Positions 39,401 to 47,003 of a stretch of 64,000 nucleotides of DNA are shown in pieces. Within the stretch, counting starts at the first letter, position 1; the number at the start of each line of letters is the position of its first letter. The notes below the pieces were generated by a model. That model saw nothing but the letters and a program-made list of their open reading frames with translations, had not been told where the DNA came from and did no database searches. A program made the position numbers and the translations under genes. The DNA comes from Ureibacillus sinduriensis BLB-1 = JCM 15800 (lineage in GTDB: Bacteria > Bacillota > Bacilli > Bacillales_A > Planococcaceae), in the NCBI RefSeq assembly GCF_000772955.1, contig NZ_JPVO01000052.1, positions 62,001 through 126,000 on the forward strand, given 5' to 3'.

Positions 39401-40965
39401 ATCGGTGGATTCGTAACTTGTGCAAATAATTGTTTAAAGTAATTAAATAAAGACTGCGGACGATCTGATAACACAGCCAAAGGCGTATCATTCCCCATCG
39501 AACCAATCGGGTCTTTTCCGCTTTCTGCTACCGGAACGATATATTTCTGAATGTCCTCAAATGTATAACCAAAGGATTTTTGTCTTATTGTTAACTCGGC
39601 AATCTCTTTTGGAGTCTCCTTATCAGCTTCAACTGTGACCAAGTTGTCCTCCAACCATTTCGCATATGGCTGTGCTTGGGCCATTTCGCTTTTCAACTCT
39701 TCATCAGAGACTATTTTCCCTTGCTCCAAATCAATTAATAGCATACGTCCCGGACTTAAGCGCTCTTTATAAAGAACATTTTCTTCCTCGATATCCACAA
39801 CCCCTACTTCTGAAGAAAAGACGATCATATCATCCTTTGTGACATAGTAACGGGCAGGGCGTAAGCCATTTCGATCGAGAATGGAACCGATTTGTTTGCC
39901 ATCGGTGAAACAAATTGCGGTAGGGCCATCCCATGGCTCCATCATACTTGCATGATAAGCGTAAAATGCTTTTTTCTCTTCGGAAATATGCGGGTTTTCA
40001 GTCCACGGTTCCGGAATGAGCATCATCGCGGTATGTGCCGGGGTACGACCAGCCAGCACAAAAAATTCAAATGCATTATCCAACATGGAGGAGTCGGACC
40101 CTGAATTATCGATGATCGGCAATAATTTCTTTAGATCATCACCAAATGCTTCCGAAACAAAACGTTGCTCGCGTGCAGTCATCCAATTGATATTGCCCCG
40201 CAATGTGTTGATTTCACCATTATGGACAATATAACGGTTTGGATGTGCGCGTTCCCAGCTCGGAAACGTATTTGTAGAGTATCTTGAGTGAACGATTGCA
40301 AATGCCGAAATAAAGCTTTCGTCTTGCAGATCAATGTAAAACTCACTAACTTCTTCGGGCGTTAATAAGCCTTTAAACACCATTTTCTGGCTGGACATAC
40401 TTGGACAATAAAATTTCATATGATTTTCCTGTGCCCAAAATTCAGCTTGCTTGCGGATGAGGTACAATTTTCTTTCAAACGCTAAAGAATCGTCAACATT
40501 CTCCCCTTTTATGAAAACTTGACGAACAACTGGTGCTGTGGATTTCGCAATATCACTCAGGATTTCTTTATTTGTAGGAGCAGTTCTCCAGCCAATAAGA
40601 GTTTGGCCTTCCTGCTCGATTAATTCATTAATTTTATTTTCGATGGACTCTCTTTCTCTCGTATCCTCTGTAAAAAAAAGTTGTCCTACTCCGTACTCGC
40701 CTTTTTTCGGCAAGTTGAACTCGGGGCAATTTAATTTAAAAAACGCATCCGGAATCTGGACCATTAATCCTGCCCCATCCCCAGTTCTGCCATCACCACC
40801 GCGTCCTGCTCGGTGATCTAGACGACATAACATTTCCAGCCCGTTTTTTACAATTTCATGTGAAGCGTGTCCTTTTATATTAGCGTAGAAACCGATTCCA
40901 CAAGCGTCATGTTCAAAACTCGGTGAATAGAGCCCTTGTGCTTTCGGATACTGATGAAAAGTCAT
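36445..40965 (-). CDS. gltA: Glutamate synthase large subunit
   Basis: 1506 residues. Class II glutamine amidotransferase starts at a processed Cys (HDACGIGFYANIKG, about residue 21), followed by the central and FMN-binding domains (GYDGGTGASPKTSIKHTG) and the [3Fe-4S] Cys cluster (CIMMRACHLDTCPVG), then the C-terminal beta-helix (GGVAYVYPSDEAEF-like). Makes two glutamate from glutamine and 2-oxoglutarate. Promoter at 41003-41032; divergent from gltC, whose product activates it. Confidence 0.97.
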   Translation of the reverse strand: MTFHQYPKAQGLYSPSFEHDACGIGFYANIKGHASHEIVKNGLEMLCRLDHRAGRGGDGRTGDGAGLMVQIPDAFFKLNCPEFNLPKKGEYGVGQLFFTEDTRERESIENKINELIEQEGQTLIGWRTAPTNKEILSDIAKSTAPVVRQVFIKGENVDDSLAFERKLYLIRKQAEFWAQENHMKFYCPSMSSQKMVFKGLLTPEEVSEFYIDLQDESFISAFAIVHSRYSTNTFPSWERAHPNRYIVHNGEINTLRGNINWMTAREQRFVSEAFGDDLKKLLPIIDNSGSDSSMLDNAFEFFVLAGRTPAHTAMMLIPEPWTENPHISEEKKAFYAYHASMMEPWDGPTAICFTDGKQIGSILDRNGLRPARYYVTKDDMIVFSSEVGVVDIEEENVLYKERLSPGRMLLIDLEQGKIVSDEELKSEMAQAQPYAKWLEDNLVTVEADKETPKEIAELTIRQKSFGYTFEDIQKYIVPVAESGKDPIGSMGNDTPLAVLSDRPQSLFNYFKQLFAQVTNPPIDSIREHIVTSTMTLLGAEGNLLHPDAQNARRIFLETPILTDGELKRITSIHNKHFQHAVLALQFENSLETELQRLFDEADAAIERGISLLVLSDELDNVSTPTIPVLLAVSSLHQYLVRTGKRTLVSIIANSGEAREVHHFAALVGFGADAINPYLVYASIRGAIDGDHLKGSYHDAVRKYRKGIADGVVKVMSKMGISTVQSYRGAQIFEAVGISKEVVDRYFTGTASQIDGIDLETIGVEAKRRHQIALDSNNGLLESGSDFQWRANGEHHAFNPKTIHTLQTATRRNDYGLYRMYAEMANEEQLGFLRNMFEFNSTNQSIPLEEVESVDSIVKRFKTGAMSFGSISKEAHETLAIAMNRIGGRSNSGEGGEDTARFEIDENGDNRNSAIKQIASGRFGVKSHYLVNAKELQIKMAQGAKPGEGGQLPGNKVYPWVADVRGSTPGVGLISPPPHHDIYSIEDLAELIYDLKNANRDARISVKLVAKAGVGTIAAGVAKGGADVIVISGYDGGTGASPKTSIKHTGLPWELGLAEAHQTLMLNGLRERVTLETDGKLMTGKDVVMAALLGAEEYGFATAPLIVLGCIMMRACHLDTCPVGVATQNPELRAKFMGNADHIVNYMHFVAEEMREYMAKLGFRTVEEMVGRTDVLQVSERAKTHWKAGQLDLSTLLYQVQGARTKKTNQDLRIEDTFDLRELLSKVEKSIKEKESIELEYAINNTDRVVGTIIGSEISKKYGEVGLKDDTIKLKFTGHAGQSFGAFVPKGMSLSCVGDVNDYFGKGLSGGKLVAIAPIKGEQEKNVIAGNVCLYGATSGTAYINGRAGERFAVRNSGANVVVEGIGDHGCEYMTGGRVVILGDVGKNFAAGMSGGIAYVYPSDEAEFKERCNTEMIEFEKLEDKNEIEAVRSMIIKHLEHTESTIALDVLAQWDEFVRKVVKVVPTDYKAMIDKISYHKFLGLTEETAAMQAFVEATGVKELAISK

Positions 40966-41002
40966 GCAAATCCCCCCAAATCTTCGTAAATACCTTATTT
41001 AC

Positions 41003-41032
41003 ATTGTAGAATTTTTAGAATAATATAAACAA
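41003..41032 (-). promoter_or_regulatory. gltA promoter
   Basis: TTGTTT (41027-41032, minus), 18-bp spacer, TACAAT (41003-41008). The LysR-type box at 41054-41068 lies upstream of it, fitting an activator site. Confidence 0.5.
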
Positions 41033-41053
41033 TATATACTTTGGATAGAATTG

Positions 41054-41068
41054 ATCTAATATTTAGAT
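41054..41068. promoter_or_regulatory. LysR-type box, probable GltC site
   Basis: Perfect inverted repeat ATCTAA-TAT-TTAGAT, which meets the T-N11-A rule, located between gltC and gltA, overlapping the likely gltC promoter region. Confidence 0.6.
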
Positions 41069-41084
41069 AAATGGGGTGAAAGGG

Positions 41085-41987
41085 TTGGAATTACGCCAAT
41101 TACGATACTTTGTAGAGGTAGCGGAGAGGGAACATATTTCTGAAGCAGCCGAACATTTACATGTCGCCCAGTCTGCAGTCAGCAGACAAATCGCAAACCT
41201 TGAAGATGAGCTTGGCACACCACTTTTTGAACGGGTGGGACGAAATGTGAAGCTGACACCAATCGGTAAAATCTTTTTGGAGCACTCAGTTACCGCATTG
41301 AAGGCAATTGATTTTGCCGCCAAGCAAGTGGAGGAGTACCTGGATCCAGCCAAAGGAACCATTAAAATCGGTTTCCCTACAAGTCTCGCTAGTTACGTCC
41401 TGCCAACTGTTATTTCTGCCTTTAAAAAAGAGTTCCCGAACGTACTCTTCCATTTACGCCAAGGTTCCTACCGTTATCTTATTGATGCTGTGAAGAACCG
41501 CGAACTCAACCTTGCGTTTTTGGGGCCTGTTCCGCCCAGCGACGACAGCATTCATACATCCATTCTTTTCAGCGAAAAGATACATGCTTTGCTGCCTGCC
41601 AACCACCCATTGGCAAACGCTGAAAGAATATTCCTTGGTGACTTACGTAAAGAGAATTTCGTTCTTTTCCCTGAAGGTTACATTTTGAATAAAGTTGTTG
41701 TAGATGCTTGTAAAGCTGCAGGCTTCGTTCCGGGGATTACTTCTGTAGGGGAGGATATGGATGCGTTGAAAGGTTTAGTGGCGGCGGGTATCGGGGTTAC
41801 TTTGCTCCCTGAGAGCTCTCTGTATGATTCCACCCCGCGTTTTACGGTGAAAATGCCGATAGAAAGTCCAGCTATTACTAGAACTGTAGGGGTCATATAT
41901 CCTACAAACCGAGAACTTGGACCTTCTGAACAAGTATTTTTGAAATTCATCGATAATTTCTTTTCGAGACTGAATCAATTTTTATAG
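41085..41987 (+). CDS. gltC: LysR-family activator of glutamate synthase GltC
   Basis: 300 residues from TTG 41085 (MELRQLRYFVEVAERE, matching B. subtilis GltC length and N-terminus; the GTG nine bases earlier lies inside the GGGGTG binding site). N-terminal winged HTH (HISEAAEHLHVAQSAVSRQIANLEDELG), C-terminal effector domain (IKIGFPTSLASYVLPTVI). Activates gltAB divergently and represses itself in B. subtilis. Confidence 0.95.
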   Translation: MELRQLRYFVEVAEREHISEAAEHLHVAQSAVSRQIANLEDELGTPLFERVGRNVKLTPIGKIFLEHSVTALKAIDFAAKQVEEYLDPAKGTIKIGFPTSLASYVLPTVISAFKKEFPNVLFHLRQGSYRYLIDAVKNRELNLAFLGPVPPSDDSIHTSILFSEKIHALLPANHPLANAERIFLGDLRKENFVLFPEGYILNKVVVDACKAAGFVPGITSVGEDMDALKGLVAAGIGVTLLPESSLYDSTPRFTVKMPIESPAITRTVGVIYPTNRELGPSEQVFLKFIDNFFSRLNQFL

Positions 41988-41996
41988 AGATTTCCG

Positions 41997-42024
41997 TACC
42001 CGGGCTGTTCCCTGGGTATTTTTT
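41997..42024 (+). terminator. Terminator of gltC
   Basis: TACCCGGG / CCCTGGGTA arms followed by TTTTTT. Confidence 0.8.
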
Positions 42025-42031
42025 ATGTGCG

Positions 42032-42080
42032 TAAAAAAAAGAGAATGGGGAATTTGAGCGAACTCAAATTCTCCATTCTC
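42032..42080 (-). terminator. Terminator of metNIQ (copy 2)
   Basis: 18-base complementary arms (42041-42058, 42063-42080) with a CGAA loop, then seven or eight T on the minus strand. Confidence 0.88.
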
Positions 42081-42118
42081 TATATTTGAAGCTAGTTATG
42101 TCCCAGCCTCACTTCATT

Positions 42119-42988
42119 TTATTGATTTACAGGTACTACCGCGCCGTCCCACTCATCCATGATGAATTGTTGGATAGCATCTGAATGCAATACTTCTACT
42201 AAACGCTTAATTGCCTCATTGTCTTTATCTTCAGCGCGAACTGCAATGATGTTGACATATGGAGAGTCTGAACCTTCAATGGCAATTGAATCTTCTAAAG
42301 GATTGATTTCTGCATCGATTGCGAAGTTGGAGTTGATTACTACTACATCCCCTTCCCCTTCTTCATAGTATGTTACTAGCATTTCTGGGGCTGAACTATT
42401 ATCGATTACAAGATTTTTTGGGTTCTCAACGACGTCATCCAATGTTGCGGCAGCTTTGTCGACACCCTCTTTTAATTTGATTAATCCTTGAGCTTCTAAA
42501 AGAGCCAAGAAACGACCTTCCTCTGCAGGATTGTTCGAAATGATGACTGTTGCACCTTCTGGAAGTTCATCCAATGACTCGTATTTCGTTGAGTAAATTC
42601 CCATAGGCTCAATGTGGATTCCGCCTGCATTAACGAAATCATAACCTTTATCGGCAATTTCCTTTTCAAGATAAGGAGTATGTTGGAAATAGTTCGCATC
42701 CAGATCACCAGACTCTAGGTCTTGGTTTGGCATAACATAGTCTTGGTAAGGTTTGATATCTAGCTCAATTCCTTCTTCAGCCAAAATCGGTTTTGCTTGT
42801 TCCAAGATCAAATCATGTAGACCATTTGAAGCACCAATAGTAATTTTATTATCTGCTTTCTGTTCTGTTGCACCCTCATCGGCAGTATCGCCTGTCGAAT
42901 TGTTTGTGTCTTCTTCTTTGGCAGAACCGCATGCCGTTAACGCAAGTACGATTGCTGATAATAGCAAGAATGATAAAAATTTCTTCAT
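42119..42988 (-). CDS. metQ: Methionine-binding lipoprotein MetQ
   Basis: 289 residues. Signal peptide with LALTAC lipobox (Cys near 20). MetQ core: ITIGASNGLHDLILEQAKPIL, YQDYVMPNQDLESGDLDANYFQHTPYL, NPAEEGRFLALLEAQGLI and YVNIIAVRAEDKDN. Extracytoplasmic methionine receptor. Last gene of the S-box operon. Confidence 0.95.
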   Translation of the reverse strand: MKKFLSFLLLSAIVLALTACGSAKEEDTNNSTGDTADEGATEQKADNKITIGASNGLHDLILEQAKPILAEEGIELDIKPYQDYVMPNQDLESGDLDANYFQHTPYLEKEIADKGYDFVNAGGIHIEPMGIYSTKYESLDELPEGATVIISNNPAEEGRFLALLEAQGLIKLKEGVDKAAATLDDVVENPKNLVIDNSSAPEMLVTYYEEGEGDVVVINSNFAIDAEINPLEDSIAIEGSDSPYVNIIAVRAEDKDNEAIKRLVEVLHSDAIQQFIMDEWDGAVVPVNQ

Positions 42989-43069
42989 TTGTTTTTCTCC
43001 TTTTCTCTTTGTTTCTATATGTGAACGGCTAAACCGTCAGCACCATTTGGTCGTTTCAGCTAGTAATGA

Positions 43070-43744
43070 TTAGCGTTTATCAGTCTTTGTTGTGATGAAG
43101 TCCCCAATGAATTGTAGGATGAAAACAATTAATAAGATAATAATGGTTGCCATTAAAGTGACGTCATCGCGGCTGCGCTGGAAGCCATCTATGAATGCCA
43201 GGTTCCCTAATCCGCCTGCACCGATGATTCCGGCCATTGCCGTATACCCTACTAGTGCAACTGCCGTAACCGTAATGCCCGATAGTAATGCTGGCAAGGA
43301 CTCCGGTATGAGCACTTTCCAAATAATCGTTGATGTTTTTGCCCCCATAGAACGGGCAGCCTCTATCACGCCTTTATCAATTTCTCTTAGCGCGATTAAT
43401 ACCAAGCGGGCATAGAACGGTGCAGCACCGATAATTAAGGCCGGTAAAGCCGCTTCAACGCCACGGATTGTACCGAGCAGGAACTTTGTAAACGGAATTA
43501 ATAAGATAATTAATACGATAAAGGGAATGGATCGGAAAATATTGACGAGAGACCCAGTTAACACATTCACTATTTTATTCGCCCAAATTTGGTGTGGGCT
43601 TGTCAAAAACAGCAATATGCCGATTGCCAGGCCAAGTACGAATGTTACCCCTGTCGAAATAACCGTCATATATAACGTTTCGTATGTAGCTTCCCACATT
43701 TTTACCCAATCTACATTCGGAAATAATTGATTAAACATGGTCAA
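43070..43744 (-). CDS. metP: Methionine ABC permease MetP/MetI
   Basis: 224 residues, five membrane segments, docking loop EAARSMGAKTSTIIWKVLIPE, GYTAMAGIIGAGGLG. Overlaps metN by 14 bases. B. subtilis orthologue is MetP (YusB). Confidence 0.95.
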   Translation of the reverse strand: MTMFNQLFPNVDWVKMWEATYETLYMTVISTGVTFVLGLAIGILLFLTSPHQIWANKIVNVLTGSLVNIFRSIPFIVLIILLIPFTKFLLGTIRGVEAALPALIIGAAPFYARLVLIALREIDKGVIEAARSMGAKTSTIIWKVLIPESLPALLSGITVTAVALVGYTAMAGIIGAGGLGNLAFIDGFQRSRDDVTLMATIIILLIVFILQFIGDFITTKTDKR

Positions 43745-44756
43745 TCACCTCCGCTTGAATTTCTCGAGATTCGAGAAGCTTAAATGCTTCTTCAACTTGA
43801 TTTGGTTTACCATCTATTTGCACAATCAATGTTCCATATGGGCCACTAGTAGTTTGTGTAATATTGCCGTGAACAATATTCACTTCCACATTAAATTCTT
43901 TAATGATTTGGGAAATTACCGGCTGTTCCGTTTTATTCCCTATAAAAGTCAGCTTCACAATTTTCCCTGTAGGGTAATTGACAAGAATTTGCTCGATCGA
44001 TTCTTTCGATTCTCTTGTTCCCGAAACTTGCATGACGAAATTTTTCGTTATTTCTGCTTGAGGATTTTGGAATACATCCAATACGTCGCCGGACTCAACA
44101 ACTCGTCCAGCTTCCATGACCGCAACACGACGGCAAATTTTGCGGATAACATGCATTTCATGTGTTATAAGAACAATTGTCAAACCAAGACGTTTATTGA
44201 TATCCAGCAACAATTCCAAAATGGCATCCGTAGTTTCTGGATCAAGTGCACTTGTTGCTTCATCACAAAGCAAAACTTCAGGATTATTGGCTAATGCTCT
44301 GGCTATTCCGACACGTTGCTTTTGACCGCCTGATAATTGGGAGGGATAAGCATTTTCCCTGCCTGTCAACCCGACTAGATCGATTAATTCTTTCACGCGT
44401 GTTACCCGTTCGGCCTTTGGCACCCCTGCTATTTCTAACGGAAAGGCTATGTTATCTGCCACCGTACGGGACCATAATAGATTGAAATGCTGGAAGATCA
44501 TACTGATTTTTTGACGTGCTTGTCGAAGCTGCGTGCCTGTTATGGAAGAAATCTGTTGACCATTCACTTCCACCGTACCGGTAGTAGGTTTTTCCAAGCC
44601 GTTCAATAAGCGAATCATCGTACTTTTACCGGCGCCACTGTAACCGATAATCCCGAATATTTCACCTTTATTTATGGATAAACTAACATCTTTTACAGCT
44701 GTTATTTCCCCATTTTTCGTTTTATATATTTTCGATATATCTTTTAATTCAATCAT
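43731..44756 (-). CDS. metN: Methionine ABC ATPase MetN
   Basis: 341 residues. GYSGAGKST, LSGGQKQRVGIARAL, VLLCDEATSALDPET, ITHEMHVI; C-terminal NIL domain (KLTFIGNKTEQPVISQI). First gene after a SAM-I riboswitch, so transcription falls when SAM is abundant. Confidence 0.96.
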   Translation of the reverse strand: MIELKDISKIYKTKNGEITAVKDVSLSINKGEIFGIIGYSGAGKSTMIRLLNGLEKPTTGTVEVNGQQISSITGTQLRQARQKISMIFQHFNLLWSRTVADNIAFPLEIAGVPKAERVTRVKELIDLVGLTGRENAYPSQLSGGQKQRVGIARALANNPEVLLCDEATSALDPETTDAILELLLDINKRLGLTIVLITHEMHVIRKICRRVAVMEAGRVVESGDVLDVFQNPQAEITKNFVMQVSGTRESKESIEQILVNYPTGKIVKLTFIGNKTEQPVISQIIKEFNVEVNIVHGNITQTTSGPYGTLIVQIDGKPNQVEEAFKLLESREIQAEVIDHV

Positions 44757-44866
44757 ATGTGACTCCTTACTATATGTCTTCTTGCAATCCGCAACTATGT
44801 ATTTTTAGAGGTTTGCCTAGTTTACCCGACTACTCAGGATATTACATCCAGTTTTCTTAAATCAAA

Positions 44867-45037
44867 AAACCCCTTCTACCAAGACAAGTAGAAGGGGACG
44901 TAAATGTATTGTTTACGTAAACCGTTCTCTCATCTTCCAAAGTATCCACTTCGCGTGACTTGGCACCTTTTTACACAAATGTAATGGTTGCCGGGTTTCA
45001 TAGGGCACTTCCCTCCACCGCTCTTTATAAGAGTTAC
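44867..45037 (-). promoter_or_regulatory. SAM-I (S-box) riboswitch with terminator
   Basis: Minus-strand aptamer from about 45037: CTCTTATAAAGAGCGGTGGA, then GGGAAGTGCCC, ATGAAACCCGGCAACC, AAGGTGCCA and the closing GATGAGAG (about 44926-44933). All are S-box signatures. The terminator CCCCTTCTAC / GTAGAAGGGG (44870-44879, 44888-44897) ends in TTTTTT. Switches metNPQ off on SAM binding. Confidence 0.97.
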
Positions 45038-45094
45038 GATATTAAGTTTTAGATTATGGATGTTACTTTACCATGCCAACTCTCACCCCGTCAA

Positions 45095-45403
45095 CTACTT
45101 TTTTAACTTTTCATATAGGAATGGTACAGATTGGAAAGCATACAATTTTTCGACGTTTCCATCATCACTGATAAGTAAACAAGGCACACTTTCAATTTGA
45201 TATTCCTTCGCTAAAGTTTCCAAGTAATTAATGTTGGCCTTGCCAACTGGTAGATCCGGTAAAAGTTCTTCTACGACATCCAACATTTTCGAAGCAACGG
45301 CACACGTGCCGCACATCGGTGTATATAGATAAAAGGCAACTAAGGAATGTTGCTCCCGTTGCTGCTCCCAGTTTTCAATTGTCCATTCTTTCATAATCAT
45401 CAT
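45095..45403 (-). CDS. yusE: Thioredoxin-like protein (YusE type)
   Basis: 102 residues with the active site MCGTCAVASK (CGTC) and the cis-Pro region VPCLLISDD. Small cytosolic thioredoxin-fold protein of unknown target. Synteny with B. subtilis yusE (between metNPQ and yusF/gcvH) supports the name. Confidence 0.8.
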   Translation of the reverse strand: MMIMKEWTIENWEQQREQHSLVAFYLYTPMCGTCAVASKMLDVVEELLPDLPVGKANINYLETLAKEYQIESVPCLLISDDGNVEKLYAFQSVPFLYEKLKK

Positions 45404-45439
45404 CCTATTTTATTTGTTTAGGTAATAGTAACAGCTTAC

Positions 45440-45796
45440 TTATATTTCAATTGATGAAGATAAATATTGCTTATGCACAGAGAATTTGGCCTCGCTTAAT
45501 AAATTCGCCAACACTTTTCTTGGCGCGTTTGCCACTTCGATATATGTTCGAGGTATGAAAAGATGAACAGCTTCAGAATAAATTCTCTTAGTAAGCTTTC
45601 TCAACTTTTCCCCTGAATTATCCGCATCAAATAACGTATAAAGTTTGCACTCTTCAAATGGTTCCAGAAGATCCAGCAATGCGTCTTCACTGATTGTGCC
45701 ATTCGTACAAATAATTTTAACATCCTCTGCAAATATTGGTGCAATGTTTAACTTATCAGATCGACCTTCAACAATTATACACTTATCAACTATCAT
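45440..45796 (-). CDS. yusF: Toprim-domain protein (YusF type)
   Basis: 118 residues from ATG 45794-45796 (GGGGTG upstream; a ten-residue extension has no site). Toprim motif: CIIVEGRSDK with the catalytic Glu and LYTLFDADNSGEKLRK (DxD). Resembles small M5/OLD-like toprim proteins with possible nuclease function. Function unknown; syntenic with B. subtilis yusF. Confidence 0.8.
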   Translation of the reverse strand: MIVDKCIIVEGRSDKLNIAPIFAEDVKIICTNGTISEDALLDLLEPFEECKLYTLFDADNSGEKLRKLTKRIYSEAVHLFIPRTYIEVANAPRKVLANLLSEAKFSVHKQYLSSSIEI

Positions 45797-45972
45797 TTGC
45801 TTCACCCCACGAATTTGTAGTAACACAGCTAAATAACGTCTTCAAATATGCATAAGGATAATGATTGAAAAGCACGGTTTTCGTTAGCGAAAATCGATGT
45901 CTATTCCCACTGAGTTTGTATGAACAGAATCAGTGAAATAAAAGATATGGTTACTTATTATATTAATATTGT

Positions 45973-46003
45973 AAAAAAAACGCCAGTGGTTTTCTGGCGT
46001 TTT
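45973..46003 (-). terminator. Terminator of gcvH
   Basis: AACGCCA / TGGCGTT arms, then eight T on the minus strand. Confidence 0.85.
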
Positions 46004-46020
46004 AATATATCATATTCAGT

Positions 46021-46401
46021 TTATGCATCAATTAATTCATCATATTGCTCAGGAGTTAATAAAGCTTCCACTTCTGAAAGATCAGTTGGTTCAATCACTA
46101 CCATCCAAGCCTGTTCATAAGGTGATTCATTTACAAATTCTGGGCTATCTTCTAGTTCACTATTGATTTCCACCACTTTACCTGAAATCGGTGCGTATAG
46201 TTCAGAAACTGTTTTAACAGATTCAACACTACCAAATGGTTCGTTCAGTTGAATTTCGTCCCCAACTTGTGGAAGTTCAACGAAAACAATATCGCCAAGT
46301 TCAGATTGTGCAAAGTGTGTGATTCCAATACGGACTTTTCCATCTTCAACTTTTACCCATTCGTGTTCTTTAGAGTAACGTAAATCTTTCGGTGTGCTCA
46401 C
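46021..46401 (-). CDS. gcvH: Glycine cleavage system protein H
   Basis: 126 residues from GTG 46399-46401 (GGAGGGG six bases upstream), giving [21 protein letters not shown]. Lipoyl Lys in [13 protein letters not shown] (about residue 62). Carries the aminomethyl group in glycine cleavage and acts as the lipoyl relay in Bacillus. Other gcv genes are elsewhere. Confidence 0.95.
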   Translation of the reverse strand: MSTPKDLRYSKEHEWVKVEDGKVRIGITHFAQSELGDIVFVELPQVGDEIQLNEPFGSVESVKTVSELYAPISGKVVEINSELEDSPEFVNESPYEQAWMVVIEPTDLSEVEALLTPEQYDELIDA

Positions 46402-46482
46402 TAAAAACCCCTCCAAATATATGTAATTCATACATGATAAGTTTGACATATTTCATACCCAAAAACAAGATAGACTAGAGCA

Positions 46483-46839
46483 TTATTTCCAAGATTCAGT
46501 GAAATCAGTTTCTTTGAATCCTAAAGTCACTTTTTCGCCATCTGTCACAATCGGCCTCTTAATCAACATGCCATCCGAAGCCAGTAATGCTAGTTGCTCA
46601 TCCTCTGACATGGAACCTAACTTATCCTTCAGCTCTAATTCTTTATATTTCATGCCGGATGTATTAAAGAATTTCTTTAAAGGAAGCCCACTCTTTTCCC
46701 AAATTTCTTTCAATTCCTCTTTCGTAGGCGTTTGTTCAACTATATGGATCGCTTCGTATGCAATGCCATTATCCTTCAACCATTTTTCCGCCTTCTTGCA
46801 TGTCGTACAACGTGGATACTGAATCAATTTAAGTGCCAT
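46483..46839 (-). CDS. yusI: ArsC/Spx-family protein (YusI type)
   Basis: 118 residues from ATG 46837-46839 (AAGGAG upstream). Thioredoxin-like fold with CTTCKKA near the N-terminus, GLPLKKFFNTSG and MLIKRPIV, typical of the ArsC/Spx superfamily. It lacks any obvious arsenate context; synteny indicates YusI, of unknown function. Confidence 0.85.
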   Translation of the reverse strand: MALKLIQYPRCTTCKKAEKWLKDNGIAYEAIHIVEQTPTKEELKEIWEKSGLPLKKFFNTSGMKYKELELKDKLGSMSEDEQLALLASDGMLIKRPIVTDGEKVTLGFKETDFTESWK

Positions 46840-46905
46840 AATATACTCCTTCACCAACTGTTTAATAATTTATCTAACTAAAGTATAGCAGACAACCAAT
46901 TCTAA

Positions 46906-46959
46906 GTGCCAGGCACTCATTCAATTCGGAATATTCTGAATTGAATGAGTGCCTGGCAC
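46906..46959. repeat. Perfect 22-bp inverted repeat with nested palindromes
   Basis: Arms start GTGCCAGGCAC (itself a palindrome) and pair over 22 bases around a 10-nt centre, between yusI and fadE. No T-run follows directly, so it is not a simple terminator. Resembles a REP/MITE-type element. Confidence 0.7.
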
Positions 46960-46962
46960 ACG

Positions 46963-46991
46963 CTAAAAGGCATCCTAGAGTTTAGGATGCC
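46963..46991 (-). terminator. Terminator of fadNAE
   Basis: GGCATCCT / AGGATGCC arms, then TTTTAG on the minus strand. Confidence 0.75.
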
Positions 46992-47003
46992 CGAGTTGCA
47001 GAT

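Noticed and set aside
46483..46839. Arsenate reductase of an ars operon
   Set aside because: No arsB/arsR nearby; synteny with B. subtilis yusI explains it better.
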